Below are positions 1-6,018 of a DNA stretch of 6,290 bases, in pieces. The number at the start of each line of letters is the position of its first letter. The stretch's first letter is position 1. Made by a program: the position numbers and the translations under genes. This stretch comes from Pseudomonadota bacterium (GTDB lineage Bacteria; Pseudomonadota; Alphaproteobacteria; Rhizobiales; Hyphomicrobiaceae). The notes beneath the pieces were generated by a model that worked only from the letters and a program-made list of their open reading frames with translations, did no database searches and was not told the origin of the DNA. The stretch covers positions 1 through 6,290 of the forward strand of contig JAEVZQ010000077.1 of NCBI GenBank assembly GCA_023392135.1, written 5' to 3'.

Positions 1-708
1 CACCGGCACGTTGCCGAGCCCGACACCAAGCGCGGGCTTGCCCGTCTTGTAGGACTGGCGCACGTTGACCTGGCTGCCCGTGCAGGCCACGAGGTCCGAC
101 AACTCCATCAGCCGCGTCGTCGCCTCGCGCGTCACCGGAGATGGCAGGATCTGAACCAGATCCTCCGGCAAGCCGATCCGCTTCAGCTCCGCCCGCATCA
201 GATCGACTGTCGGCTTGGACGCGGCCCAAGCGGTCGGCGGCGGCGCGATGATGATTGCATTGCCGCCCTTCAGCGCCATCATCGCCTTGTTGACCGGCGT
301 GGCCGAAGGATTCGTCGAGGGCGTGATCGCCGCCACGACTCCGACCGGCTTCGCGTATTTGACGATGCCCTTCTCGGGGATCTCCTCGATGATGCCGGTC
401 GATTTCACCCTGAGCAGGTCGCGCAACGTGCCGAACGTCTTGCGCTGGTTCCTGATGACCTTGCTCTCGACCTCACCGATGCCCGTCACCTCGACCGCAA
501 TCTCGGCCATGCGGCGGGCATTCTCGGGCTTATAGATGGACCAGGCGAGCGCAGTGACGGCTTCATCAATGCGCAGCTGACCGCCGCTTTCGATCTCTCG
601 GGCATATATGGCCATGGCCTCGCGCGCCCGGGCCACGTAAACAGGCACGTGCTCTGCAGGTGCCTGTCCTTCGCGGCCCCCTATGCTTTTTGCGGGCGTG
701 TCTTGCAT
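1..708 (-). CDS. sauS: Acylating sulfoacetaldehyde dehydrogenase (SauS-like), N-terminal 236 residues, truncated by window edge
   Basis: Reading leftward from the ATG at 708-706, 236 codons stay open to the window edge. The protein belongs to the CoA-acylating aldehyde dehydrogenases. Residues 128-134 read ITPSTNP, followed by PVNKAMMALKGGNAIIIAPPP, here residues 138-158, which is the nucleotide-binding region shared with the AdhE/EutE/SauS class. Residues 209-222 (CTGSQVNVRQSY and flanks) and the Gly-rich GVGLGNVPV at 228-236 continue this fold. The catalytic Cys lies beyond the window, so activity cannot be judged. Known SauS interconverts sulfoacetyl-CoA and sulfoacetaldehyde with a nicotinamide cofactor in the cytoplasm. 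The specific substrate is inferred from resemblance to SauS and from xsc nearby; an acetaldehyde or other short-chain acylating dehydrogenase is the alternative. The start is supported by a GAGGGAGAG purine tract just upstream and by the divergent promoter. The N-terminal ~20 residues are a variable extension. Confidence 0.82.
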   Translation of the reverse strand, partial: MQDTPAKSIGGREGQAPAEHVPVYVARAREAMAIYAREIESGGQLRIDEAVTALAWSIYKPENARRMAEIAVEVTGIGEVESKVIRNQRKTFGTLRDLLRVKSTGIIEEIPEKGIVKYAKPVGVVAAITPSTNPSATPVNKAMMALKGGNAIIIAPPPTAWAASKPTVDLMRAELKRIGLPEDLVQILPSPVTREATTRLMELSDLVACTGSQVNVRQSYKTGKPALGVGLGNVPV

Positions 709-751
709 TCTCTCCCTCGTCTGGATTCAGATAATCGGGATGTGTTGTCTC

Positions 752-780
752 ATTCTGGACATCGGAACGAGCCCGGTCAA
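752..780 (-). promoter_or_regulatory. Candidate sigma70-type promoter of the sauS-like gene
   Basis: On the minus strand TTGACC (complement of 775-780) is separated by exactly 17 bp from CAGAAT (complement of 752-757). These match the consensus -35 at 5 of 6 and -10 at 4 of 6 positions. Transcription would begin near 745, leaving a leader of about 37 nt before the ATG at 708. This is inferred from sequence alone. Confidence 0.45.
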
Positions 781-788
781 CTCCTGGT

Positions 789-808
789 TCGCCACTCGCC
801 TGTGGCGA
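789..808. promoter_or_regulatory. Perfect inverted repeat in the divergent sauS/iclR region; candidate regulator operator
   Basis: TCGCCAC (789-795) and GTGGCGA (802-808) form a perfect 7-bp-arm inverted repeat with a 6-bp spacer. It lies 8 bp upstream of the candidate sauS -35 box, centred about 53 bp upstream of the predicted start. That position suits an activator, and IclR-family proteins bind palindromic sites between divergent genes. No T-run follows, so it does not look like a terminator. Assignment to the adjacent IclR regulator is inference. Confidence 0.4.
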
Positions 809-940
809 CATGCACGAATGCGTGAAGTTTGGGATCCGCGATTTTGCACGCCGGGGAAACATCAGATAACTGTGGTGCTCGATCGCGAATATCCGGGGTC
901 CATCCCTGGTTTCAGTCTGGAACAGGAGGCCGGGTGAGAT

Positions 941-1777
941 ATGCGTGAGTCCGGGGAACGCGGGTCAGCGCTCAACAAGGCTCTCGGTGTGCTCGAGGCC
1001 ATTACGGCTCAGTCACAGCCGATCGGCCTTCCCGACCTGAGCGCGCGGCTGGCACTGCCCCGGCAAACCGTTCATCGCGTTCTGGTCCAGCTCGAGGAAG
1101 CGGGCCTCGTCATTCGCGATCCACAGCGTGACCGGTTCTCTGTCGGCCCCCGCCTTTCGGCGCTGGCGCTCAATGCCCTGCAGACCCATAACCAGTCGGC
1201 TCCAATCCGCGCGATCCTGCAGCAGCTCGTGGACGACGTCGAGGAGACCTGCAATATCGGCGTCCTCGACGGGCTCGATTTCGTCTACCTCGAACGCATC
1301 GAGTGCCATTGGTCGCTGCGCGTGCATCTGCAGGCGGGCAGCAGGGTGCCGGCCCACTGTACCTCGGGCGGGAAGGTCATGCTTGCCCACCTCGACGAAA
1401 GCGTGCGCGCGAAGCTCTTCCGCAGCATCACGCTGAAGTCGTTCACGAGCACCTCCATCACGCGCGTATCCGACCTCGAAGCCGACCTAGCCCAGGTGCG
1501 GGAGCGCGGCTATGCCGTCAACAACCAGGAGTTCACCGTCGGCATCATCGGCGTTGCCGTTCCGGTAGCCGATCGGCACGGCCGCGTGCTGGCAGCCCTC
1601 GCGGTGCATGGGCCGGCGCCGCGGCTGGATCTTGACAGAGCCATCGGGTTCGTACCTCGGCTCAGAGAGGCTGCAGCCGTCATGGCAGACGCATGGACAG
1701 CGGACGCTTACGCCGAGGCTAGAGGCCCCCGCGCCCTCGCACGGCCGAGCAAGCCGGTGGCGCCCGCTCGAGGCTAG
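941..1777 (+). CDS. IclR-family transcriptional regulator, likely controlling the sulfonate genes
   Basis: This 278-residue protein has the full IclR architecture. A winged helix-turn-helix spans about residues 8-68, beginning SALNKALGVLEAI. Its recognition helix lies in ALPRQTVHRVLVQLEEAGLV (38-57), and the wing ends with FSVGPRLSALA. The effector-binding domain runs about 77-253 and carries the family signatures LQAGSRVPAHCTSGGKVML (130-148), RERGYAVNNQEF (187-198) and the GIIGVAVPV/GRVLAALAVHGP strands (201-225). The C-terminal ~20 residues are a Pro/Ala/Arg-rich tail of no clear role. AGGAGG at 924-929 precedes the ATG by 11 bp, slightly long, with a second purine stretch GGTGAG closer. 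The gene diverges from the sauS-like gene and points at xsc. This placement suggests it senses a sulfonate or its CoA ester and regulates both sides. The functional link to SauR-type regulators is inference; the family assignment is firm. Confidence 0.9.
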   Translation: MRESGERGSALNKALGVLEAITAQSQPIGLPDLSARLALPRQTVHRVLVQLEEAGLVIRDPQRDRFSVGPRLSALALNALQTHNQSAPIRAILQQLVDDVEETCNIGVLDGLDFVYLERIECHWSLRVHLQAGSRVPAHCTSGGKVMLAHLDESVRAKLFRSITLKSFTSTSITRVSDLEADLAQVRERGYAVNNQEFTVGIIGVAVPVADRHGRVLAALAVHGPAPRLDLDRAIGFVPRLREAAAVMADAWTADAYAEARGPRALARPSKPVAPARG

Positions 1778-1845
1778 CTGATCGAGAGATTCGCCAATTC
1801 CCGCCCAAGCTGTGGTGAACTTGGAATCGGCACACTCGTCGGTGA

Positions 1846-1914
1846 TTGACAGGCCAAGCACTCGCGTGCCACTCATCGAGACAACATGTCTTGAATTCTG
1901 AGACGGCAAGCACT
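1846..1914 (+). promoter_or_regulatory. Putative xsc control region: TTGACA box, AGACA-ACA-TGTCT palindrome, paired CAAGCACT repeats
   Basis: The 177-bp gap between the regulator and xsc contains a perfect -35-like TTGACA (1846-1851) without a convincing -10 at 16-18 bp. It also holds the inverted repeat AGACA-ACA-TGTCT (1879-1891, with a flanking C/G pair at 1877/1893). Two exact copies of CAAGCACT sit at 1855-1862 and 1907-1914, 52 bp apart, close to five helical turns. A long gap with a -35 but a poor -10 is consistent with a regulated promoter for xsc, but each element is short and could be chance. Confidence 0.3.
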
Positions 1915-1954
1915 TTTCAGCCGCTTCCAGCGGCGCGTTGCGAGGAAACCGCCC

Positions 1955-3709
1955 ATGACGAGAATGACTCCGAGCGAAGCGTTTGTTGAAACTCTCGTCG
2001 CCCATGGCGTCACCGACGTCTTTGGCATCGTCGGCTCCGCGTTCATGGATGCTCTCGATCTCTTTCCCACCGCAGGCATCCGTTTCATCCCGACGGTGCA
2101 CGAGCAGGGCGCCGGCCACATGGCCGACGGGTACAGCCGCGTATCGGGACGGCACGGCGTCTGCATCGCGCAGAACGGCCCGGGCGTCACGAACTTCGTC
2201 ACCTCGACCGCGGCCGCCTATTGGGCGCACTCGCCCGTCGTGGTGATCACGCCGGAAACGGGATCGGGCACCATCGGCCTCGGTGGCTTCCAGGAGACCG
2301 AGCAGCTTCCGATCTTCTCCAAGATCACCAAGTATCAGGCTCACGTCTCGCGCCAGGACCGCATGGCGGAGCTGACGGCCCGCTGCTTCGATATGGCCAT
2401 GAGCGAGCGTGGCCCGACGCAGCTCAACATCCCGCGCGACGTCTTCTACGGCGAGGCCGACTACACCATTCCGACGGCCAAGAAGATCGCCCGCGGTCCC
2501 GGTGCCGACGAGGCTCTGGACGAAGCAGCCGAGCTGCTGGCGAATGCGAAGTTCCCGGTGATGGTGGCTGGTGGCGGCGTCATCTTCTCGGGTGGTATGG
2601 AGGAGGCGAAGGCGCTGGCTGAATACCTGCAGATGCCGGTCGTCAACAGCTATCTGCACAACGACAGCTTCCCGGCCGATCATCCGCTGTGGTGCGGACC
2701 GCTCGGCTATCAGGGCTCCAAGGCCGGCATGAAGATCATTGCCGAGGCCGACGTGGTGCTGGCACTCGGCACCCGCCTCGGACCGTTCGGCACGCTGCCG
2801 CAGCACGGGCTCGACTACTGGCCGAAGAACGCAAAAATCATCCAGGTCGACACCGACCATCGCATGCTGGGGCTGGTGAAGCAGATCTCGGTCGGCGTCG
2901 TGGGTGACGCGAAAGCGGCTGCCAAATCGCTGCACCATCGCCTCGCCAACCGCGATCCCGCCGCCCGGAAGAACGCTTCCGAGCGCATGGCGAAAGTGAA
3001 GGCGGAGAAGGACGCCTGGGAAGCCGAGCTCAGCGAGTGGACGCACGAGCGCGATCCGTGGAGCCTCGAGGTCTCGAAGAACTCGCCCAACATGCATCCG
3101 CGGCAGATGCTGCGCGAGCTCGAGAAGGCCATGCCGAAGAACGCCATGGTCTCGACCGACATCGGCAATATCTGCTCGGTATCGAACAGCTATCTGCGCT
3201 TCAATCAGGCGCCGAGCATGTTTGCCGCGATGAGCTTCGGCAACTGCGGCTATGCCCTGCCGACCATCATCGGCACCAAGGTCGCCCAGCCCAACCGCCC
3301 GGCCATCGCCTATGTCGGTGACGGCGCCTGGGGCATGAGCTTCGGCGAAATCCTGACCTGCGTGCGCGAGGACATTCCCGTCACCGCCGTCGTTTTCCAC
3401 AATGAGCAGTGGGGCGCGGAGAAGAAAAACCAGGTCGACTTCTACAACAACCGCTTCGAGGGCGGGAACCTGAAGAACCCGAGCTGGGCGGAGGTGGCCC
3501 GCTCGCTGGGCGCCGAGGCGGTCACGGTGCGCAATCTCGGGGACATTGGCGAAGCGCTCGAGAAGGCCGTCGACGCGCAGATGAAGAACGGCAAGACCAC
3601 CGTAATCGAAATGATGGTGACCCAAGAGCTCGGAGATCCATTCCGCCGCGACGCTCTGAAGAAGCCGAAGCGGATGCTCGACAAGTACAAGCACACGAAC
3701 GTCGACTGA
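1955..3709 (+). CDS. xsc: Sulfoacetaldehyde acetyltransferase (thiamine diphosphate-dependent)
   Basis: Xsc desulfonates sulfoacetaldehyde with phosphate, giving acetyl phosphate and sulfite; it is the cytoplasmic convergence point of taurine, isethionate and sulfoacetate catabolism. The 584-residue protein has the three-domain layout of ThDP enzymes. The N-terminal Pyr domain carries the catalytic Glu50 (TVHEQGAGHMADGY) and QNGPGVTNFVT (73-83). A central domain runs about 185-330, with GPLGYQGSKAGM (248-259) and LGTRLGPFGTLPQHGLDYWP (271-290). The C-terminal PP domain has the ThDP/Mg motif GDG (455-457) through FHNEQWGAEKKN (481-492). The near-C-terminal QELGDPFRRDALKKP is an Xsc hallmark. 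The start MTRMTPSEAF matches the alphaproteobacterial form as I recall it, and GAGGAAA at 1942-1948 is a well-spaced ribosome site. The segment around residue 370-380 appears shorter than in forms I recall. Pta, often adjacent to xsc, does not follow; a terminator does. Other ThDP enzymes such as acetolactate synthase are unlikely. Confidence 0.94.
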   Translation: MTRMTPSEAFVETLVAHGVTDVFGIVGSAFMDALDLFPTAGIRFIPTVHEQGAGHMADGYSRVSGRHGVCIAQNGPGVTNFVTSTAAAYWAHSPVVVITPETGSGTIGLGGFQETEQLPIFSKITKYQAHVSRQDRMAELTARCFDMAMSERGPTQLNIPRDVFYGEADYTIPTAKKIARGPGADEALDEAAELLANAKFPVMVAGGGVIFSGGMEEAKALAEYLQMPVVNSYLHNDSFPADHPLWCGPLGYQGSKAGMKIIAEADVVLALGTRLGPFGTLPQHGLDYWPKNAKIIQVDTDHRMLGLVKQISVGVVGDAKAAAKSLHHRLANRDPAARKNASERMAKVKAEKDAWEAELSEWTHERDPWSLEVSKNSPNMHPRQMLRELEKAMPKNAMVSTDIGNICSVSNSYLRFNQAPSMFAAMSFGNCGYALPTIIGTKVAQPNRPAIAYVGDGAWGMSFGEILTCVREDIPVTAVVFHNEQWGAEKKNQVDFYNNRFEGGNLKNPSWAEVARSLGAEAVTVRNLGDIGEALEKAVDAQMKNGKTTVIEMMVTQELGDPFRRDALKKPKRMLDKYKHTNVD

Positions 3710-3747
3710 GCGGCCGCGCCCCGAAAGCGCGTTCGTAATCCGGTCTC

Positions 3748-3780
3748 ACAGGCTGCCGCGCGGCAGCCTGTTTGCTGTTA
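3748..3780 (+). terminator. Rho-independent-type terminator after xsc
   Basis: ACAGGCTGCC (3748-3757) and GGCAGCCTGT (3762-3771) form a perfect 10-bp stem closing a GCGC loop, followed by TTTGCTGTTA. The hairpin begins 38 bp after the xsc stop. The T-tract is interrupted, so termination strength is uncertain, but the stem is the strongest in the window and should end the xsc transcript here. Confidence 0.75.
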
Positions 3781-3840
3781 CCCTCCTCTCCAGCCGAACC
3801 AGCCACCTTCAAAAGCCGCCGGCAGCCATCAGCTTGCCCG

Positions 3841-3858
3841 CTGGAACCGCGGTTCCAG
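3841..3858. repeat. 18-bp perfect palindrome, intergenic
   Basis: CTGGAACCGCGGTTCCAG is identical to its reverse complement over all 18 bases. It lies between the xsc terminator and the glycosyltransferase-like gene, in a stretch that reads as non-coding. It may be an operator dimer site or one copy of a dispersed intergenic palindrome; sequence alone does not decide. Confidence 0.6.
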
Positions 3859-3879
3859 GCCAGAGTTCTTGCGCACCTG

Positions 3880-3927
3880 GAGCATTTTCACCGTCTGGGT
3901 CAATCTACCCGAGCAGGATCTGCTCTA
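3880..3927. repeat. Intergenic hairpin element (GAGCA...TGCTC type)
   Basis: GAGCAG-GAT-CTGCTC (3911-3925) is a perfect 6-bp-arm hairpin. Immediately upstream, GGGT-CAATCT-ACCC (3897-3910) forms a 4-bp stem, and a GAGCA at 3880-3884 could alternatively pair with the final TGCTC. The alternating pairings resemble dispersed intergenic palindromic elements of Hyphomicrobiales genomes that I recall, but no second copy is visible in this window, so the repeat-family claim is inference. Confidence 0.4.
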
Positions 3928-3951
3928 GCGTTTGCCATAAGCAGGTGCGGC

Positions 3952-4899
3952 ATGGCTCAGAACCTCGGAAGCGGATCCGGACGGACTCCAATTGTGCCGT
4001 CCAACGGATTGCACGCGAGCCGGCCGCGAACCGCGCTCGCTCCCCTATCAATTCGCTGGACGATCGGCGATGTTCATCCGCGAGGATTCCAGTCGCTGAG
4101 GCTATCGCTCCTCGGTGCATGGAAAGTGTTCGGGTCCTCAGCGAGCTACACCGTTTGCGTGAACACGCTGTCGCCTGATGATGCCGCCCGCAGGGTTGGT
4201 CCCCTTCCGCATGATGTCATCTGGCAAGCGGTCTCTCACAACGACCTCCCCGCGTTCATCCGTCGTCAGATCGACGGCGGCATGGCCGAAGGCGTGGCCT
4301 GGAAACTGGCGGCTTTGCGCCTTCATCCCGAACGCCGCGAGCTCGCACTGGATAACGACTGCATTCTGTGGGCCCTGCCTGACGCACTCAGGCGATGGCT
4401 CACGAGTGATGGTGCCTTCGTGATTGCGGAAGACGTTCGTTGTGCCTTCGGCCAGTTCCAGAACGAGCTGCTGGAGCCGCGCAACAGTGGAATTGTCGGG
4501 CTGCCATCAGCCTTCGATTATGAAGCGGCCCTCCAGCAGACGATCGAGCGGCGCCCTGTCTTTCTGAACTCCGAGCTCGATGAGCAGGGGCTCCAGGCGC
4601 TTACGCTCGCGCGTCAGCGCCATTGCCTCGTTGTTTCGACGCAGGACGTCAGCATCTGCTCGCCCTTCCACCCCGGCACCCGCGCATTTGGCCGTTGCGG
4701 CGCCCACTTTATCGGCCTCAACGCGCGCCACATCCCGTGGAGCTACTTCGATCGTGCGGCAGATGAATGGATCGAGGAGCACTGGGCAATGTCCCGCCCT
4801 GCCCTGGAGCGCCTGGTCCAGACCGAGGCCGACGCGCAGAACGAAAAAGGCCGGAGCATCGCTGCCCCGGCCAGTGGCACTGTCAGTGGGGGCTACTGA
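3952..4899 (+). CDS. Uncharacterised GT-A glycosyltransferase-like protein
   Basis: I do not recognise a named gene. From the ATG at 3952 the protein is 315 residues; the conserved-looking part begins near residue 33 (SIRWTIGDVHPRGFQSLRLS). Signatures appear in the order expected of nucleotide-sugar-dependent GT-A enzymes. First is a strand-helix opening. Then KLAALRLHPERRELALDNDCILW contains a DxD-like DND (residues 134-136). Next are RNSG (177-180), LDEQGLQAL (209-217) and AHFIGLNARHIPW (251-263), similar in position to the HFxG/PW ending of GT8-like proteins. No signal peptide or membrane segment is evident, so it is probably cytoplasmic or peripheral. Donor and acceptor are unknown. The reading frame stays open upstream to a TTG at 3772, but that start lies inside the xsc terminator and the intervening codons cover palindromes, so I prefer 3952, which has AGGTG 6-7 bp upstream. 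TTG at 4009 is another possible start. No partner genes are visible, so function is a fold-level inference. Confidence 0.6.
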   Translation: MAQNLGSGSGRTPIVPSNGLHASRPRTALAPLSIRWTIGDVHPRGFQSLRLSLLGAWKVFGSSASYTVCVNTLSPDDAARRVGPLPHDVIWQAVSHNDLPAFIRRQIDGGMAEGVAWKLAALRLHPERRELALDNDCILWALPDALRRWLTSDGAFVIAEDVRCAFGQFQNELLEPRNSGIVGLPSAFDYEAALQQTIERRPVFLNSELDEQGLQALTLARQRHCLVVSTQDVSICSPFHPGTRAFGRCGAHFIGLNARHIPWSYFDRAADEWIEEHWAMSRPALERLVQTEADAQNEKGRSIAAPASGTVSGGY

Positions 4900-5693
4900 C
4901 CAGTTCCAAAGTTGTAATTCAGCCCGAGCCGGAACACGTCGAACGCGAGCGATGCAGGGAAGCTGTCCGTGACGTGGACGGCCCCGCCACTCGTTCTGCC
5001 AACGAAGCGATAGTCCTCCTTGCCGAGATCCACGTGCAGCCATTCAGCGCGCACCATCCAGCGATCCGCCAGCAGGAGTTCGCCTCCCGCACCCGCGGCC
5101 CAGCCCAGGTGGTTCTCGTCAGCAGAAGCCCTGGCTGTCACGTCGGTGAACGGAGGCGTATTCGTATCGACTACGGTCAGGTCTGAATTGGCCCGCCCCC
5201 AGGCAAAACCGCCCGTGCCGTAAAGCAGCAGCCGCGGGGTGACCAGGTAGCCGACGCGGCCGCGCACCGTGCCGAAGAGCTCCAGATCGTTGTCGATATC
5301 CCACGCTGGGGACTCGTTTGCCGGGTATGGAAAGAACCGGCCTTTGTCGTTGAGGTCCGCCCAGCTCACGTCGGCCTCGACGCCCCAGACGAATGCCCCG
5401 TGCTGGCGGTTGAAGCCGACCTGCAGCCCTCCGAGCCAGCCGTCGTCGTCGAGGCTTTTGCCCGACCGATCGAACCCGTCATCGGGCGCAGCCTTGGAAT
5501 ACGCCATATTGCCATCCCAGCGGCCGGTGACCCATCCGGCATGCGCGCCGAAGTAGAGACCAGACCAGCTCGGCGGGGCGACAAGGACCGGTTCGTCCTT
5601 GAGCGAACCGTAAGGGATGCCACCAAGATCTGCCGCGTTGGCAGCACCCGCGCACGCGACCAACGCAACTAATGACATACTAAACCGCATCAT
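4893..5693 (-). CDS. Outer membrane beta-barrel protein, Omp25/Omp31-like (opacity-protein superfamily)
   Basis: The 266-residue product begins MMRFSMSLVALVACAGAANA followed by ADLGG, a classic Sec signal peptide cleaved after the AXA motif at residues 18-20. The mature protein is rich in Gly, aromatic and alternating polar/apolar strands. These include WSGLYFGAHAGW (43-54), GWLGGLQVGFNRQ/FVWGVEADVSW (85-111), LFGTVRGRVGYL/LLLYGTGGFAWG (139-166), HLGWAAGAGGELLLADRWMVRAEWLHV (195-221) and the closing FRLGLNYNF (254-262). This fits an eight-stranded OmpA-type barrel of the kind abundant in Hyphomicrobiales. Four residues (GTGQ) follow the terminal Phe of the assembly signal. Role is structural or surface; no substrate can be inferred. 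Two adjacent ATGs (5693 and 5690) follow GGAGGGG, which is 2-7 bp away depending on choice. An in-frame upstream start at 5738 would add residues before the signal peptide and is rejected. Its 3' end overlaps the convergent gene by 7 bp. Confidence 0.85.
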   Translation of the reverse strand: MMRFSMSLVALVACAGAANAADLGGIPYGSLKDEPVLVAPPSWSGLYFGAHAGWVTGRWDGNMAYSKAAPDDGFDRSGKSLDDDGWLGGLQVGFNRQHGAFVWGVEADVSWADLNDKGRFFPYPANESPAWDIDNDLELFGTVRGRVGYLVTPRLLLYGTGGFAWGRANSDLTVVDTNTPPFTDVTARASADENHLGWAAGAGGELLLADRWMVRAEWLHVDLGKEDYRFVGRTSGGAVHVTDSFPASLAFDVFRLGLNYNFGTGQ

Positions 5694-5748
5694 TTCCCCT
5701 CCAAGTTGCAAGCCACCTCTATAGCGCGGGGCCCGCATTCGAGTCTCG

Positions 5749-5761
5749 GTGGCTCGTGCGA
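5749..5761 (+). repeat. 13-bp direct repeat, copy 1 of 2
   Basis: GTGGCTCGTGCGA occurs here and again at 6019-6031, start points 270 bp apart, with no identity beyond the 13 bases apart from scattered positions. This copy follows directly after ATTCGAGTCTCG. Confidence 0.55.
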
Positions 5762-5816
5762 ACTTCCGAGGGGCGTTGCTCAGATGCGACAGGAATGGAG
5801 GTCAGAAGACATGATC

Positions 5817-5847
5817 TTTGCACTTCGTGTGCAAAAGTTGTGCAAAA
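5817..5847. promoter_or_regulatory. Cluster of three TTTGCAC/GTGCAAA half-sites
   Basis: TTTGCAC (5817-5823) and GTGCAAA (5829-5835) form a perfect inverted repeat with a 5-bp spacer. A second GTGCAAAA follows at 5840-5847, exactly 11 bp after the previous one. The near-helical-turn spacing would put all three on one face of the DNA, as expected for cooperative binding of a regulator or replication/recombination protein. The protein is unknown. The site lies 124-154 bp upstream of the outer membrane protein start. Confidence 0.4.
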
Positions 5848-5913
5848 ACCAGCTTGGCAACCACCGGAGACCGGTTCTGCCCCCATCAACTTGCCAAAGC
5901 ACAACCAATTTTT
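5837..5913 (+). other. Nested inverted repeats ending in a T-run; possible structured RNA or element end
   Basis: GTTGTGC (5837-5843) pairs with GCACAAC (5899-5905). Inside it, TTGGCAA (5854-5860) pairs with TTGCCAA (5891-5897). The apex holds a further perfect hairpin, ACCGG-AGA-CCGGT (5863-5875). The left side has ten unpaired bases between outer and inner stems, against one on the right. ATTTTTG follows the right arm, as in an intrinsic terminator on the plus strand. It could be a small RNA, a terminator or a remnant of a mobile-element end; I do not recognise a family. Confidence 0.35.
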
Positions 5914-6018
5914 GAGTGTGCCGGTCACCGATGCCTTAAGAGGCATTGCCAACAACAGCGCTGCCAGCGCAAGCAGTCCGTCCTCGATGAAGAGTTTTTC
6001 CAGGTACAAGCCGTAATC

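Noticed and set aside
844..872. TTGCAC-N17-TAACTG as a promoter for the IclR gene
   Set aside because: It matches the consensus at only 3 and 2 of 6 positions; not distinguishable from background.
720..921. Three copies of TCTGGA (720, 754, 916) in the divergent region
   Set aside because: A hexamer with irregular spacing and no symmetry; the middle copy simply overlaps the candidate -10 box.
683..937. 84-codon plus-strand frame across the divergent region, and a 98-codon minus frame at 566-862
   Set aside because: Both overlap the start of the sauS-like gene and the promoter/operator region; composition is not protein-like.
870..1817. CTGTGGTG present in both intergenic regions (870-877 and 1810-1817)
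   Set aside because: An 8-mer shared between two regions of this size is expected about once by chance and shows no symmetry.
1487..3694. 735-codon open frame on the minus strand opposite the regulator and xsc
   Set aside because: It is antisense to two genes with clear family motifs; long antisense frames are common in GC-rich DNA. Its translation is rich in His, Arg and Val with no domain, and no ribosome site supports it.
3772..3951. N-terminal extension of the glycosyltransferase-like gene from a TTG at 3772
   Set aside because: The TTG lies within the xsc terminator tail and the extension would encode two palindromes; the family-like sequence starts only near 4050.
5731..5761. tRNA 3'-end-like string ATTCGAGTCTCG
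   Set aside because: The flanking bases do not form a five-pair T-stem and no acceptor, D or anticodon arms can be drawn, so no tRNA is called; kept only as context for the direct repeat.
5719..6009. 96-codon minus frame with a hydrophobic segment (LLALAALLLAMPL) and an 86-codon plus frame at 5756-6016
   Set aside because: The minus frame starts at a TTG without a ribosome site and both frames read through the nested stems; no recognisable domain in either.
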